A stretch of DNA of 64,000 nucleotides. It comes from Streptomyces minutiscleroticus. GTDB taxonomy: Bacteria; Actinomycetota; Actinomycetes; Streptomycetales; Streptomycetaceae. Each line of letters opens with the position of its first letter. Within the stretch, counting starts at the first letter, position 1. This document shows positions 8,801 to 17,707 of this stretch, in pieces. Position numbers and translations under genes: made by a program. Where the stretch lies: the NCBI RefSeq assembly GCF_014650875.1, contig NZ_BMVU01000008.1, positions 1-64,000 of the forward strand, in the 5' to 3' direction. Under the pieces are notes generated by a model. It searched no databases, was not told where the DNA came from, and was given only the letters and a program-made list of their open reading frames with translations.

Positions 8801-9152
8801 CCGGACCTTCCGTATCACCGTCCGCGGTGTCTTCGACGGACTCAGCACCGATCAGCGTGCAGAGCTCCTGGCCCGCGCCGCAGAGCACGATGTTCTGCGC
8901 GCGGCCTTCACGCCCGAGGGGCACCTCAGTTACGACCTGGCAGCGCGATCCGCCTTCACCTTCCGGTTCCTGGATTCCGGGGAGGAAGAGGAGGACATCC
9001 TGGAGGCGTCCGAACGCGCCGAAGAGGCGGCGAAGGCGTGGCTGACCGAGCGCGGCTATGGTTACAAGAACCTCAGGTCCCAGGCCGAGGACCTGTCCCA
9101 GGCGCCACTGGGCAAGCGGCAGCGCCGCGCGGCAGCCCAGCGGAACCTCTGA
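8793..9152 (+). CDS. DUF6204 family protein
   Basis: 119 residues. The start FRITVRGVFDGLSTDQRAEL, the acidic middle (LDSGEEEEDILEASERAEEA) and the GYGYKNLRS signature are those of the small DUF6204 family, common in actinomycetes. There are no signal peptide or membrane segments; the function is unknown. Its ATG lies inside the end of the truncated MFS frame, evidently because a deletion brought the two together, so it may be transcribed from the MFS promoter. Confidence 0.8.
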   Translation: MSNRTFRITVRGVFDGLSTDQRAELLARAAEHDVLRAAFTPEGHLSYDLAARSAFTFRFLDSGEEEEDILEASERAEEAAKAWLTERGYGYKNLRSQAEDLSQAPLGKRQRRAAAQRNL

Positions 9153-9300
9153 ACCCTGCGGCTGCGTCGGTGGGCGGGGGCACTGTCCTGATGTGAGAGC
9201 TGTGGTGTGTCACCGCTGTCACCAAGCGATGAATATGCGGGACGTGCACCGGTATGAAGTTGAGGGATCGCAGCCGGTTCCACGATGGTCAGGAGGTCCC

Positions 9301-10473
9301 ATGCCCCGTTCGACCAGCGACGTGCAGGCGTTCGAAGCCCGCGCAACCGACGCCGACCTCGACGATCTGCGCGCGCGATTGGCCGCGGCGCGGTTACCGG
9401 AGGCCGAGACGGTCCATGGAGCCGCGCCCGGCCCCCGCCGGTGGGAACAGGGTGTTCCGCTCGCCGACCTCGTCGATGTCGTGGACTACTGGCGCTCCGG
9501 GTACGACTGGCGGTCGTTCGAGGAACGCCTCAACCGGATCGGCCAGTTCCGCACGACCATCGATGACCTGGGAATCCACTTCCTGCACCGCCGGTCCGCG
9601 CGCGCGGACGCCACTCCTCTGATCCTGACGCACGGCTGGCCGGGCAGCATCGCCGAGTTCGTCGACGTCGTGGACGAGCTGGCGGATCCGGACGATGCGG
9701 ACGCGCCGGCGTTCCACGTCGTGGTCCCGTCGCTGCCAGGCTTCGGTTACAGCGACAAGCCGGCCGCCACCGGGTGGGGAACCGAGAAGATCGCGGCCGC
9801 ATGGGTGGAACTGATGGGACGGCTCGGCTACGACAGGTTCGCGGCCCACGGCGGAGACTGGGGAGGTGTTGTCACCACCCTTCTCGGCGGCAGGTTCCCG
9901 GCGCACGTTCTCGGCATCCACACGACGTTCGCGGAGGCACCGCCCGGACTGACCATGGACGGGCTGACGGCGGCCGAGCGCGAATGGACCGAGGAAACCC
10001 GCGATTTCGCACGCCACCGCACGGCCTACGCGAAGCAGCAGGCGACCGGACCGCAGACCATCGGCTACTCGCTCGTCGACTCACCGGTCGGGCTCCTTGC
10101 CTGGATCCTCGACAAGTTCGCCGAGTGGTCCGACACCGAGGACAGCCCGTTCGAGACGATCTCCAAAGACCGCGTACTCGACGACGTCACCCTGTACTGG
10201 CTGACCCGGACCGGCGCATCGGCGGCCCGCATCTACTACGAAAGCCACAACTCGCTCGACCCGGATCTCCGAGTCGACGTCCCGACAGCAATCACCATGT
10301 ATCCCCGCAACATCGAGAAGTGCCCGCGCCCCTGGGCCCAGGCGCGCTACCGGCAGATCGTCCGATGGAGGTCCCCCGAAGCCGGCGGACACTTCCCGTC
10401 GCTGGAGGTTCCCGAGTATTTCGTCAAAGACCTGCGAGAGGGCCTCGCGGCAGTACTGGCCGCTCGTCGGTGA
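9301..10473 (+). CDS. Epoxide hydrolase (alpha/beta hydrolase, EHN type)
   Basis: 390 residues from ATG 9301, with AGGAGG at 9291-9296. The N-terminal EHN region (residues 1-90) precedes an alpha/beta-hydrolase core with the oxyanion motif HGWPGS at 111-116, the nucleophile Asp186 in HGGDWGG and the catalytic His364 in GGHFPSLEVPE. This is the microsomal-type epoxide hydrolase fold that opens epoxides to diols by way of an aspartyl ester. The length is normal for bacterial members. No pathway neighbours are visible; it is probably a detoxification or secondary-metabolite enzyme. Confidence 0.92.
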   Translation: MPRSTSDVQAFEARATDADLDDLRARLAAARLPEAETVHGAAPGPRRWEQGVPLADLVDVVDYWRSGYDWRSFEERLNRIGQFRTTIDDLGIHFLHRRSARADATPLILTHGWPGSIAEFVDVVDELADPDDADAPAFHVVVPSLPGFGYSDKPAATGWGTEKIAAAWVELMGRLGYDRFAAHGGDWGGVVTTLLGGRFPAHVLGIHTTFAEAPPGLTMDGLTAAEREWTEETRDFARHRTAYAKQQATGPQTIGYSLVDSPVGLLAWILDKFAEWSDTEDSPFETISKDRVLDDVTLYWLTRTGASAARIYYESHNSLDPDLRVDVPTAITMYPRNIEKCPRPWAQARYRQIVRWRSPEAGGHFPSLEVPEYFVKDLREGLAAVLAARR

Positions 10474-11042
10474 AAGCCGGCTGGGCACCGGCACTCGAAC
10501 ACCGCCTGATCCGGCTCAAGGCGTCGCCCGACGGCCTTTCAGGCCGAGCTCATCGAGATGGCGGAACGTCGCCGGACAGAGTGCGGCGAAGACGGCATGG
10601 GGACGTTTGACGGATGAGCAGTGCAGGGAACGTCCGTTCTGGTGGATCTCAAAGCCCACTCGGCCATCACCTTCGGCTACGAGGAGCCGGCAAAGCAGCC
10701 GACCGTGGCCTCGAGCAGCGTGCGGCAGTCGCCGACACGGATGCTCCCACGCCGTTCGGGTCACTCGCACCGGACTCCGGTGCGAGTGGCCGACCGTTTC
10801 GGCAAGCCCAGGAGGCCGGGGCGAATCCGGTGTGACTGAGCGCGGTACGTGGCTCCGGACAGCCAACTCCGATGCCCAGAAGCGGCCCGACGGTGACACC
10901 GAGCGCAAGCCGGGCCGCCTGCTCGTGCCGAGCAGTGGGACCCGCGGGTCCCACCCCGGGGTGAGGGGATCGGGGCAGGGTCATCGGGCAGGGCGAGCAG
11001 GCCGACGTCCGTCTGCTCGACGGATGCTTCGGTGAGCTCTCC
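10474..11042. other. No gene recognised; contains a strong hairpin
   Basis: Open frames here lack coherent protein features. At 10762-10788 CACTCGCACCGG is followed by ACT and the exact complement CCGGTGCGAGTG, a 12-bp perfect stem extended by a G-T pair. It lies about 290 bp after the epoxide hydrolase and just upstream of the transposase remnant. It could be a distant terminator or an insertion-sequence end. Confidence 0.4.
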
Positions 11043-11450
11043 GTGGGCGAGCCGGTCCCGCTCCTCGCCGTGGCCGCCGTAGAAGGCGACCCGGCCGCCC
11101 TGGAGGCCGAGGTCGACCGGTACGCAGCCGATCCCGCCGCGGAGAAGGACGAGAACGATCGCCGCCTGGTGGTCCGCAGCGGCCACCACCAGCCCCGCAC
11201 CGCGGCCACCGCCGCCGACCCATCGAGGCCGCCGCCCCGTGCGTGAACGACCGCCGCGTCGACGAGGCCACCGGCGCGCGCAAGCGGTACACCTCCAAGA
11301 TCCCGCCCCCGTGCTGCCGCAGGTCCCCGAGGATCGCCGAGGTGCTGCCCGCCCTGTACCTGCACGGCCTGTCGAGCGGGGGCTTCGTGCCCGCGGCGGA
11401 GCCGTTCCTCGGCTCCGCCGCCGGTCTGTCGCCGGCCACCGTCACGAGTA
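11043..11450 (+). mobile_element. IS256-family transposase remnant
   Basis: Frames on the plus strand carry recognisable mutator/IS256 transposase pieces. One reads RLVVRSGHHQPRTAATAA. The next frame reads NDRRVDEATGARKRYTSKIP, then the SPRIAEVLPALYLHGLSSG element and a degraded FLGSAAGLSPATVT. The frameshift lies near 11220-11245. The N-terminal ~60 residues and the whole DDE core after residue ~150 are missing, so it is inert. No terminal repeats could be delimited. Confidence 0.75.
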
Positions 11451-11679
11451 TGAGCACCGAGCGAGTCCATGCCTGCGAGCCCGTCTTCCCGTATGCCCCT
11501 CATGTCCGCAACGTCTGGGGACTCCTCCGGTCCGGTCCCGCTGGTTCACACGTCGAGCGCGGGCCATGCACGCGCTGAGCCACGTGGGGGCGGCCCCAGG
11601 GGCCGTGCCTTCCTCACCCGGGATCTCCTCTGCCGCCACCGTTCAGGCTCGCACGAGTCCGGCGGGCTCGCGGCGGAAG

Positions 11680-11765
11680 GCGGGCGCGGGCGCAGTCCGT
11701 CGAGGACGGTCTCGGCGACGGCGTCGGCGAACCCGGAGGTGAGCGGGCCCTCGCGGTGCAACCGC
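11680..11765 (-). pseudogene. Stub of a TetR regulator (C-terminus only)
   Basis: On the minus strand from 11761, HREGPLTSGFADAVAETVL followed by DGLRPRP matches the C-terminal helix pair that ends many TetR proteins. The DNA-binding domain and most of the ligand domain are absent. The fragment lies directly beside the twin palindromes that precede the dehydrogenase at 11894, which suggests that it once encoded their repressor. Confidence 0.5.
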
Positions 11766-11779
11766 CGTAAGAAAAAAGG

Positions 11780-11796
11780 CGAGACGAACCGTCTTG
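11780..11796. promoter_or_regulatory. Operator O1 (imperfect copy)
   Basis: CGAGACGAACCGTCTTG differs at two positions from the perfect palindrome at 11838. It overlaps the -35 hexamer at 11794-11799. It is very likely a binding site for the same TetR-type repressor. Confidence 0.6.
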
Positions 11797-11822
11797 TGAA
11801 GCGGCGGTGATCGGGCTACGGT
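11794..11822 (+). promoter_or_regulatory. Promoter of the dehydrogenase at 11894
   Basis: TTGTGA at 11794-11799 and TACGGT at 11817-11822 are separated by 17 nt, a good fit to the Streptomyces housekeeping promoter. It is flanked on both sides by the palindromic operators. Transcription would start near 11829, about 65 nt before the start codon. Confidence 0.55.
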
Positions 11823-11837
11823 GGCGTCTCGATGGAG

Positions 11838-11854
11838 CGAGACGATCCGTCTCG
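11838..11854. promoter_or_regulatory. Operator O2 (perfect palindrome)
   Basis: CGAGACG-ATC-CGTCTCG, perfect 7-bp arms. A further GTCTCG at 11826-11831 pairs with the left arm, making overlapping symmetric sites. It lies just downstream of the promoter, where bound repressor would block elongation. Confidence 0.65.
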
Positions 11855-11893
11855 TCACGTCCAGGTTCCCGCTCGTCCGCCAGGAGGCACCCC

Positions 11894-12781
11894 ATGACCG
11901 CCGCGCCTGCCGCTCCCACCGCGGCCCGGACCGACGGCCGGGTCTGGTTCATCACCGGGGCCGGCCGGGGACTGGGCCGGGCGTTCACCGAAGCCGCCCT
12001 CGCCGCCGGTGACCGCGTCGTAGCCGCCGCCCGCACTCCCGCCGCGCTGCAGCCGCTCGCCGACGAGCACGACGACCGCCTGCTCGTCCTCCCCCTGGAC
12101 GTCACCGATCGCGCGGCGGTGCACACCGCCGTCGACACCGCCGTCCGGCACTTCGGCCGCCTGGACATCGTCGTGAACAACGCGGGCTTCCTCGCCATGG
12201 GAATGATCGAGGAATTCGACGAGGTCCTGGCCCGTGCCCAGATGGACACCAACTTCTTCGGCGCACTGTGGGTCAGCCAGGCCGTGCTGCCCCACCTGCG
12301 CGCCCAGGGGTCCGGACACATCGTGCAGATCTCCAGCATCGGCGCACTCGGCGGATTCGCCCTCACCGGCATGTACAGCGCCAGCAAGTTCGCTCTGGAA
12401 GGCATGAGCGAGGCCCTGGCCGCCGAGGCCGCCGCCTTCGGCGTCAAGCTCACCATCGTCGAACCCGGCGGCTACTGGACCGATCTCTACACCACCGGCC
12501 TGAGGACCACCCGGCCCCTGGACGCCTATGCCCCGCTGCGCGCCGAGCTGGAGAAGCAGTTCGCCGAGGCGTCCGTGGACAGCCTGCCCCACCTGGCCGC
12601 GGAAGCCCTCATGAAGCTCGTCGACAGCGAGGACCCACCGCTGCGGCTGCTGCTCGGCGGCCTCGCGTACGACACGGCCTTCGACATCTCGCGGAAGCGG
12701 ATGGACACCTGGGCCGCGTGGGAGGACGTCAGCCGCGCCGCCGAACAGGCGGCCGAGGCCCCCGAAGGGTACGGATCCTGA
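11894..12781 (+). CDS. Short-chain dehydrogenase (classical SDR)
   Basis: 295 residues from ATG 11894, preceded by AGGAGG about 8 nt upstream. TGAGRGLG is at 21-28, NNAG at 96-99, Ser148/149 and Tyr162-SAS-Lys166 are the catalytic residues, and EPGGYWTDL follows strand 6. This form is widespread as an NADP-dependent oxidoreductase regulated by a neighbouring TetR. Here the regulator is only a stub, while its two operators and the promoter between them are intact, so the enzyme is either derepressed or controlled by a paralogue elsewhere. Confidence 0.92.
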   Translation: MTAAPAAPTAARTDGRVWFITGAGRGLGRAFTEAALAAGDRVVAAARTPAALQPLADEHDDRLLVLPLDVTDRAAVHTAVDTAVRHFGRLDIVVNNAGFLAMGMIEEFDEVLARAQMDTNFFGALWVSQAVLPHLRAQGSGHIVQISSIGALGGFALTGMYSASKFALEGMSEALAAEAAAFGVKLTIVEPGGYWTDLYTTGLRTTRPLDAYAPLRAELEKQFAEASVDSLPHLAAEALMKLVDSEDPPLRLLLGGLAYDTAFDISRKRMDTWAAWEDVSRAAEQAAEAPEGYGS

Positions 12782-13961
12782 GGGCGACGCACCTGGCCAT
12801 GCGGGCCCCGGCCGCTCCGGTGCCCGGCCGGCCCGTCAGCCGGCACGGGCGGTCGGACCGCTCCGGCGGCCGGCGGCCCAGGGGCCGGGACTCCGGCTCC
12901 CGCATCGCACCCGCGCTCACCACGAGAGGGGCCGGGAGCGGTCCCGGTCCTCCAGCCGATGCGGGAACATCCACACAGCACGCTGTGTTGTGACAGGCGT
13001 GGTCGTGGGAGGGGACAGTGTCCCCGGGCCTCACCTATTGCTTGCAGGGACGATCGTTCGGCTGAAGCCCTGCAATGCCTTTCGCCGCGTAGGCGACCGC
13101 CCCTCCTGCGATCACGGCCGCAGCCCCGGCCGGAACCCCCCTCCGGCCGGGGCTGCACGCATGATCACCCTGTTGGGCGAGCCTGCGGCCGCGAAGGCGG
13201 GGGAGCCGGTAGTGGCACGGAATGCTCTCGTGCGCGTGTGGTGGTGTGGGGCTGCGGCCGGTTTCCTGAGGGCCGGCCGCAGCCCTGCCGGACGTCACCA
13301 GGGGCGTCGTTCCTCCAGTTGCGAGCGCTCGGCGCCAGCCGCATCCGCTTGTGCCGCAGAAGGCACAGCCATGCGCTTGTGCCGTGCACAGGGTCCAGGG
13401 AGCGTCCTTGTGGGCGGGGCGCCGGCGGAGACGGTCCGCCGCCGACCGTTGCGGAGGCGAGCGTGACCGGCGTGCACGGCGCAGAAGACGCCGGACGGTT
13501 CTCCGCGGTCCGCACCCTCGCCGGCACCGTCACCGCGCTCAGTCCGCAGGGCGGGCTGACCGTCCGGACGGTCGCCGTGCTGCGCCGGGCCGTCATCGCC
13601 GACCCGACCGGCCTCCTCGCCCGCGTGGTGGCGCTGCCGTCGCCGTCCACGTGCAACCGGTTGCGGAGAGGTCCGCCCGGGCGCCGACCGGACCGGACCG
13701 CCTGGTCCAGGGCGGGTACGGCGGAGGGCGCGGATGGCGGGACAGCAGCTTCCCGCCAGGTTGCGGACCAGCCTTCGCCCCGCGCGGGACCCCGCTGTGA
13801 ACAGGTGCTTGGCGAAGCCTCGGCCCTCGATGGGCCGCTGACGATTTTCCGTTGAACGATGACACTTTTGCCGCTGGGAGGCACGGCGGAGCCCGCATAG
13901 CGTCGAGCACGTCCGCAGCCCGACACCGGACCGGCTGCGACGTCACCCGCGAGGAAGTGTC
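12782..13961. other. 1.2 kb without a recognisable intact gene; two strong hairpins
   Basis: Only one stretch looks protein-like: from GTG 13464 the plus strand reads VTGVHGAEDAGRFSAVRTLA and continues through TALSPQGGLTVRTVAVLRRA, then decays by about 13650. It is perhaps the N-terminus of a lost gene, family unknown. Two long perfect stems lie upstream. GCAGCCCCGGCCGG (13120-13133) pairs with 13143-13156. GGGCTGCGGCCGG (13249-13261) pairs with 13273-13285. The stem sequences are related (GGCTGC core), so they may be copies of a small repeat or terminators. Confidence 0.4.
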
Positions 13962-14651
13962 ATGCACGTTCAGATCGTTCTGTTCGACGGTTTCGACCCG
14001 CTCGACGTCATCGCCCCCTACGAGGTGCTGTACGCGGGCGGCGTCGCCTCCGGCGGCGCGGTGAGCGTGGAGCTCGTCTCGGCCGAGGGCGCCCGTGAGG
14101 TGGTCAGTGGTACGGGAGGGCTGGCGCTGCGCGCCACGGCCGCCCTGGACGCCGAACGCCCGGGCTGTGTCCTGGTACCCGGCGCCTCGGGCCGCATCGG
14201 CGAACCGGGCGAGGTCCCCGAGGAGGACGAGGGGTCCGGCGAGGCGGAGCGGGACGAGTTCATTCCCGTGCTGCTCGGCCGCACCCTGACCACCGAACTG
14301 CCCGCGCTGCTGAAGACGGCGATGGCCCGTCCGGACGTCACGGTCGCCACGGTGTGCGGCGGCTCGCTGGTTCTCGCCATGGCCGGGCTGCTGGAGGGGC
14401 GCCATGCCACCTCTCACCACCTGGGCCTGGACCTGCTGGACGCCACCGGCGTCCATGTGGTGAACGCCCGCGTCGTGGACGACGGCGACCTCGTCACCGG
14501 CAGCAGCGTCACCTCCGGGCTCGACCTCGGCCTGTACCTCCTGGAGCGTGAGGTGGGTCCCCGCGTCGCGCACGCCGTCGAGGAGCTGTTCGCCCACGAG
14601 CGGCGCGGTGTCGTCTGGCGCGCGCGGGGACCGGTGCCCGCCCCGTTCTGA
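13962..14651 (+). CDS. DJ-1/PfpI family protein (GATase1-like)
   Basis: 229 residues from ATG 13962, with GAGGAAG just upstream. The flavodoxin-like start MHVQIVLFDGFDPLDVIAPY-E, with the conserved Glu21, leads to the nucleophile elbow ATVCGGS, Cys132, and HHLGLDLL after it. This matches the isonitrile-hydratase/GlxA-N-like branch of the superfamily without the AraC HTH. An acidic insertion (residues 84-98, EVPEEDEGSGEAERDE) is unusual for the family. The likely role is a hydrolase, glyoxalase or stress protein; the substrate cannot be inferred. Confidence 0.85.
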   Translation: MHVQIVLFDGFDPLDVIAPYEVLYAGGVASGGAVSVELVSAEGAREVVSGTGGLALRATAALDAERPGCVLVPGASGRIGEPGEVPEEDEGSGEAERDEFIPVLLGRTLTTELPALLKTAMARPDVTVATVCGGSLVLAMAGLLEGRHATSHHLGLDLLDATGVHVVNARVVDDGDLVTGSSVTSGLDLGLYLLEREVGPRVAHAVEELFAHERRGVVWRARGPVPAPF

Positions 14652-14731
14652 CTCCGCCTCGGGCCGGCTCGCCTCCTGCCCCGCCCCGCACCCGTTTCGT
14701 CCCGCACCACACCGTGAGGAAGCAACGCATC

Positions 14732-15061
14732 ATGCAGTCCGCCGAAGGCACCTGGGATCTGACCATGTCCACCCCGATCGGCCGGGTGGAGGCCGTGCTC
14801 GACATCGGCCGCCGCGACGGCGTCCTGACCGGGTCCGCCCACGGGACCGGCGAGGAGGTTCCCCTGACCGAGGTCGTCCTCGACGGCGACCGGCTGACGT
14901 GGAAGCAGGCCATCACCAAGCCCCTGCGGCTGAACCTGGCCTTCGACGTGACGCTCGACGGCGACACCCTCACCGGCACGTCCAGGGCCGGACGCCTCCC
15001 CTCCTCCAAGGTCACCGGCCGGCGGCGCGGCATCCCTTCCGAGCCCGCCACCGGGACGTGA
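14732..15061 (+). CDS. Small beta-rich hypothetical protein
   Basis: 109 residues from ATG 14732, chosen because GAGGAAG at 14715-14721 is well placed; the GTG at 14714 would overlap that ribosome-binding site. The sequence is an up-and-down beta pattern (GTWDLTMSTPIGRVEAVLDI, TWKQAITKPLRLNLAFDVTL, DGDTLTGTS). This pattern is common in small actinobacterial proteins and fits a lipocalin/FABP-like barrel. It lies 80 bp after the DJ-1 gene on the same strand, perhaps co-transcribed. Function is unknown. Confidence 0.75.
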   Translation: MQSAEGTWDLTMSTPIGRVEAVLDIGRRDGVLTGSAHGTGEEVPLTEVVLDGDRLTWKQAITKPLRLNLAFDVTLDGDTLTGTSRAGRLPSSKVTGRRRGIPSEPATGT

Positions 15062-15231
15062 GCACGGGGCGCTCGCGGCCACCGCGCATCGCGGCACACG
15101 TCGAACCCGTCACCCTGATCGTTCCGTCGACCGCCCTCGCCACGGCCCTGGCATGCGGCACGGCGGTGCCTGCGTGACCCTCCGAGCGCGCCCGCGTCCG
15201 GTCTTTCGCACGCGCCGCCCGTCCGGAGCGT

Positions 15232-15828
15232 TCAGCTGCCGGCGCGCGTGTAGGTGAGGAACACCGCGCCGCTGTCGAGGACGGTGTGATCTGCGAGGGT
15301 CCAGGTGCGCGGGTCGAAGGCGGCCTTGCGGGAGAACAGCGGGATCCCGTCGCCGATGGTCAGCGGGGCGACTTTGAGGATGAGCGTGTCGATCTCGGCG
15401 TACAGGGAGCCCGCGAGCTCGGCGCCGCCCAGCAGCCAGATGTCCTTGCCGTCCTGCTGCTTGAGTGCGCGCACGGTGGCCACCGGGTCGTCGGCGACCA
15501 GTTCGACGGCCGGGTCCGGGCTCTGGGTCAGGGTCCGGGAGAACACCAGGTGCCGCAGGTGGGGATAGGCGTCGGTGAGGCCGGCCGCAAGACCGATCTC
15601 GTAACTGCGCCGCCCCTCCAGCACGGTGTCGAAGTGCGTCCCCCGCGCCGTGACGGACAGGGCCTGCCGGGCCTGGACGGGCAGCGTCTCCGGGTACTCG
15701 GCCACGAGGTGCTGGATGTAGTCCTCCGGTATGGGCCAGAAACCGTCGGGGCCGCTGGGATCGCCGCCGTCCGGGCCCGCGATGAAGCCGTCGAGAGTGG
15801 TGGCGATGTAGTGGACGAGTCTGCGCAT
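15232..15828 (-). CDS. Dihydrofolate reductase / RibD C-terminal family protein
   Basis: 198 residues. The RibD_C/DHFR-like fold is clear: an N-terminal MRRLVHYIATTLDGFIAGPD strand, a central GRRSYEIG and the nucleotide-binding IWLLGGAELAGSL. These stand-alone proteins are NADPH-dependent reductases of unknown substrate, abundant in Streptomyces. It is not in an operon and is convergent with the small protein at 14732. Confidence 0.88.
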   Translation of the reverse strand: MRRLVHYIATTLDGFIAGPDGGDPSGPDGFWPIPEDYIQHLVAEYPETLPVQARQALSVTARGTHFDTVLEGRRSYEIGLAAGLTDAYPHLRHLVFSRTLTQSPDPAVELVADDPVATVRALKQQDGKDIWLLGGAELAGSLYAEIDTLILKVAPLTIGDGIPLFSRKAAFDPRTWTLADHTVLDSGAVFLTYTRAGS

Positions 15829-16152
15829 GCCGGTCCCTTCCGTCGATCACGCCGTCGCGTTACGGCCCGGCACTGCCGGGTGGCGTGCCGAGGTGCGAGG
15901 CCACTGAGCGATCATGGCATCCGGCCCATCGACACGAGCACCGTACGGTCGAACCTCGGAGGTCGGTCCAGGGGTGCGGATCGGCTTCGGCCACGATGAT
16001 CGCCTCGCCGACGCGACCGAGGCCGGCGAGGGGCCCAGAACCGAAAGGGGAGCTCGATGCCGTGAAACGGTCGTTCGGGCATGCGAGGGGCGCGCTCGCA
16101 ACGCATAGGATCCACCGCGGAGCGAGAAGCGCGGCGTGACGGGGAGCACTTC
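15829..16152. other. 324 bp intergenic
   Basis: Divergent spacer between the RibD-like gene and the hypothetical gene at 16153. I see no conserved promoter pair, RNA or repeat. Confidence 0.4.
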
Positions 16153-16554
16153 ATGGACGAAGCGTTGTACGTGCGGTTTCAGGGCACCGAACGGCACCCG
16201 CGAGGGCATTTCCCCGGCGTCTTCATCCTTGCCAATGAACTCGCGGCACAAGGCAAGCTGACCGAGGAGCAGTACCGGTTCTGGAGATCCAACAACGACT
16301 GGTACGACGCCAATTACCCCAACCCGACCCATGTCGATCCGCAGGTGTACGCCCCTGAGGTGCATCCCGGTGCCGTCGCCTGGTTCAAGGCGTCTGCGGT
16401 GGACCTCATCAGGCGCGTGGACGGGTACCTGGAGCTTCTCGCCGCGCACGCAGTGGAGTGCCGCCGTCTGGAGGCCGCGAATCCCGGCCGGATCGTCTAC
16501 GAGGACGAGTACCAGGTCGTGGTCGTGCCGGAGGGGGAGCCGAGCGCCGGTTGA
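16153..16554 (+). CDS. Hypothetical protein
   Basis: 133 residues from ATG 16153, preceded by GGGGAG. The composition is well ordered, with aromatic-rich segments (EEQYRFWRSNNDWYDANYPN, VDPQVYAPEVHPGAVAWF) and a helical VDLIRRVDGYLELLAAHAVE. It has no signal peptide or membrane helix. I do not recognise the family. It stands alone, and downstream sequence is debris of the methyltransferase region. Confidence 0.7.
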   Translation: MDEALYVRFQGTERHPRGHFPGVFILANELAAQGKLTEEQYRFWRSNNDWYDANYPNPTHVDPQVYAPEVHPGAVAWFKASAVDLIRRVDGYLELLAAHAVECRRLEAANPGRIVYEDEYQVVVVPEGEPSAG

Positions 16555-16808
16555 TCCGAAGGGCGGCGGTCGCCGTCCGGATGCAGTCCGGCATCGGCCG
16601 CGGCGCGCTGGTGCAGCCGCAGGGCGCGGTCGCCGGCCGGGATCCTCTCCTGATGCGCAGCAGGTTCTTCCGAGGCCCGCTGAGGGGGGACATGACCGCG
16701 GACACCCTTCTGAGCATCACGATGCCGACGGACGGGTCGTTGACGTAGGCCACTGCGCGCCGAGCGTCCACGGCGCGCTGCCACACCGGCGGCACGCAGC
16801 GGCCGGCG

Positions 16809-17543
16809 TCAGGGGTGAGCGAGACAGGCGGCTCGGTGCCGAACACCCGCAGGCGGATGTAGGTGTACTCGCCCTCGCGCAGCCGCGGGGCACGCGACAG
16901 GGTAGGCAGGCACTCCGCCGTCAGCGGGATGCGGCCCGACTCCACCCGAGGGCAACAGCCACCCCGGCGGCCGGTCAGCGTCTCCACCTCGTCCTGGGGC
17001 AGACTCTTGGCACGGGACCACGCCGTGCCGGCGAACGGGCCGGCAGCCCGACGTCCTTACCGAGCCGGTCTGTGACAGCGGGTCGCCCCCCGGACGGCCG
17101 AGGAGGAGATGTCCGCCGGGTGCCAGGGTGCGGTGGAACTCCGCGAACACGACCGGCAGCAGTTCCGGAGGGGTGTGGTGGGTGGAGTAGCAGACCAGGA
17201 TGCCGCCGAGCGTGTCGTCCCCGATCTCCAGCGCGGTCATGGAGCCCACGGAGAAGCTCAGGTCCGGATAGGTGCTGCGGGCCAGTTCGATCATCTTCGG
17301 GGACACGTCGACGCCGAATGCGGAAACCCCGAGTCCGGCCAGGTGCGCCGTCACTCTTCCGGGTCCGCAGCCCAGGTCCGCGACCGGTCCTCGGCCGGAT
17401 GCCTGCACCAGCTCGGCGAAGGCGGTCAGCATCGAGCGGGACAGGGGGTCCAGCTCGGACGGGTTCTTGACGAGGCTGACGTAGTCGTCGGCCACGGTGT
17501 CGTACGACTCCCGGACCGCGGCAAGGTGGGAAGGCTCGGTCAC
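16809..17543 (-). pseudogene. Class I SAM methyltransferase with replaced C-terminus
   Basis: The first ~145 residues are a normal methyltransferase: VADLGCGPGRVTAHL (motif I), FGVDVSPKMIELAR, motif-II-like GGILVCYSTHHT and APGGHLLL. After HLLLG the expected ~70-residue tail is lost and a Pro/Arg/Gly-rich frame runs on. In another minus frame (about 16980-16800) a coherent EGEYTYIRLRVFGTEPPVSL segment of an unrelated protein appears, so a deletion seems to have joined two genes. The SAM site is intact, but the fold is probably incomplete. Confidence 0.6.
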
Positions 17544-17707
17544 ACGATGAATCTAGACGGGTGCACTGACAGCGCCTGTGACCTACGGCCGGCCCACGCA
17601 TGGGGCGGCCGGCGGACTGCCGGGGGTGCGGACAGCCCCGATGAGCGCGGCTGCGGGGCAAAAATAGCGTGCTCCGGGGGACGGCCCGTCCTCTAGCATG
17701 TCGTGGC

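Noticed and set aside
17544..17707. T-box or attenuator upstream of valS
   Set aside because: No antiterminator/terminator pair or T-box sequence could be found.
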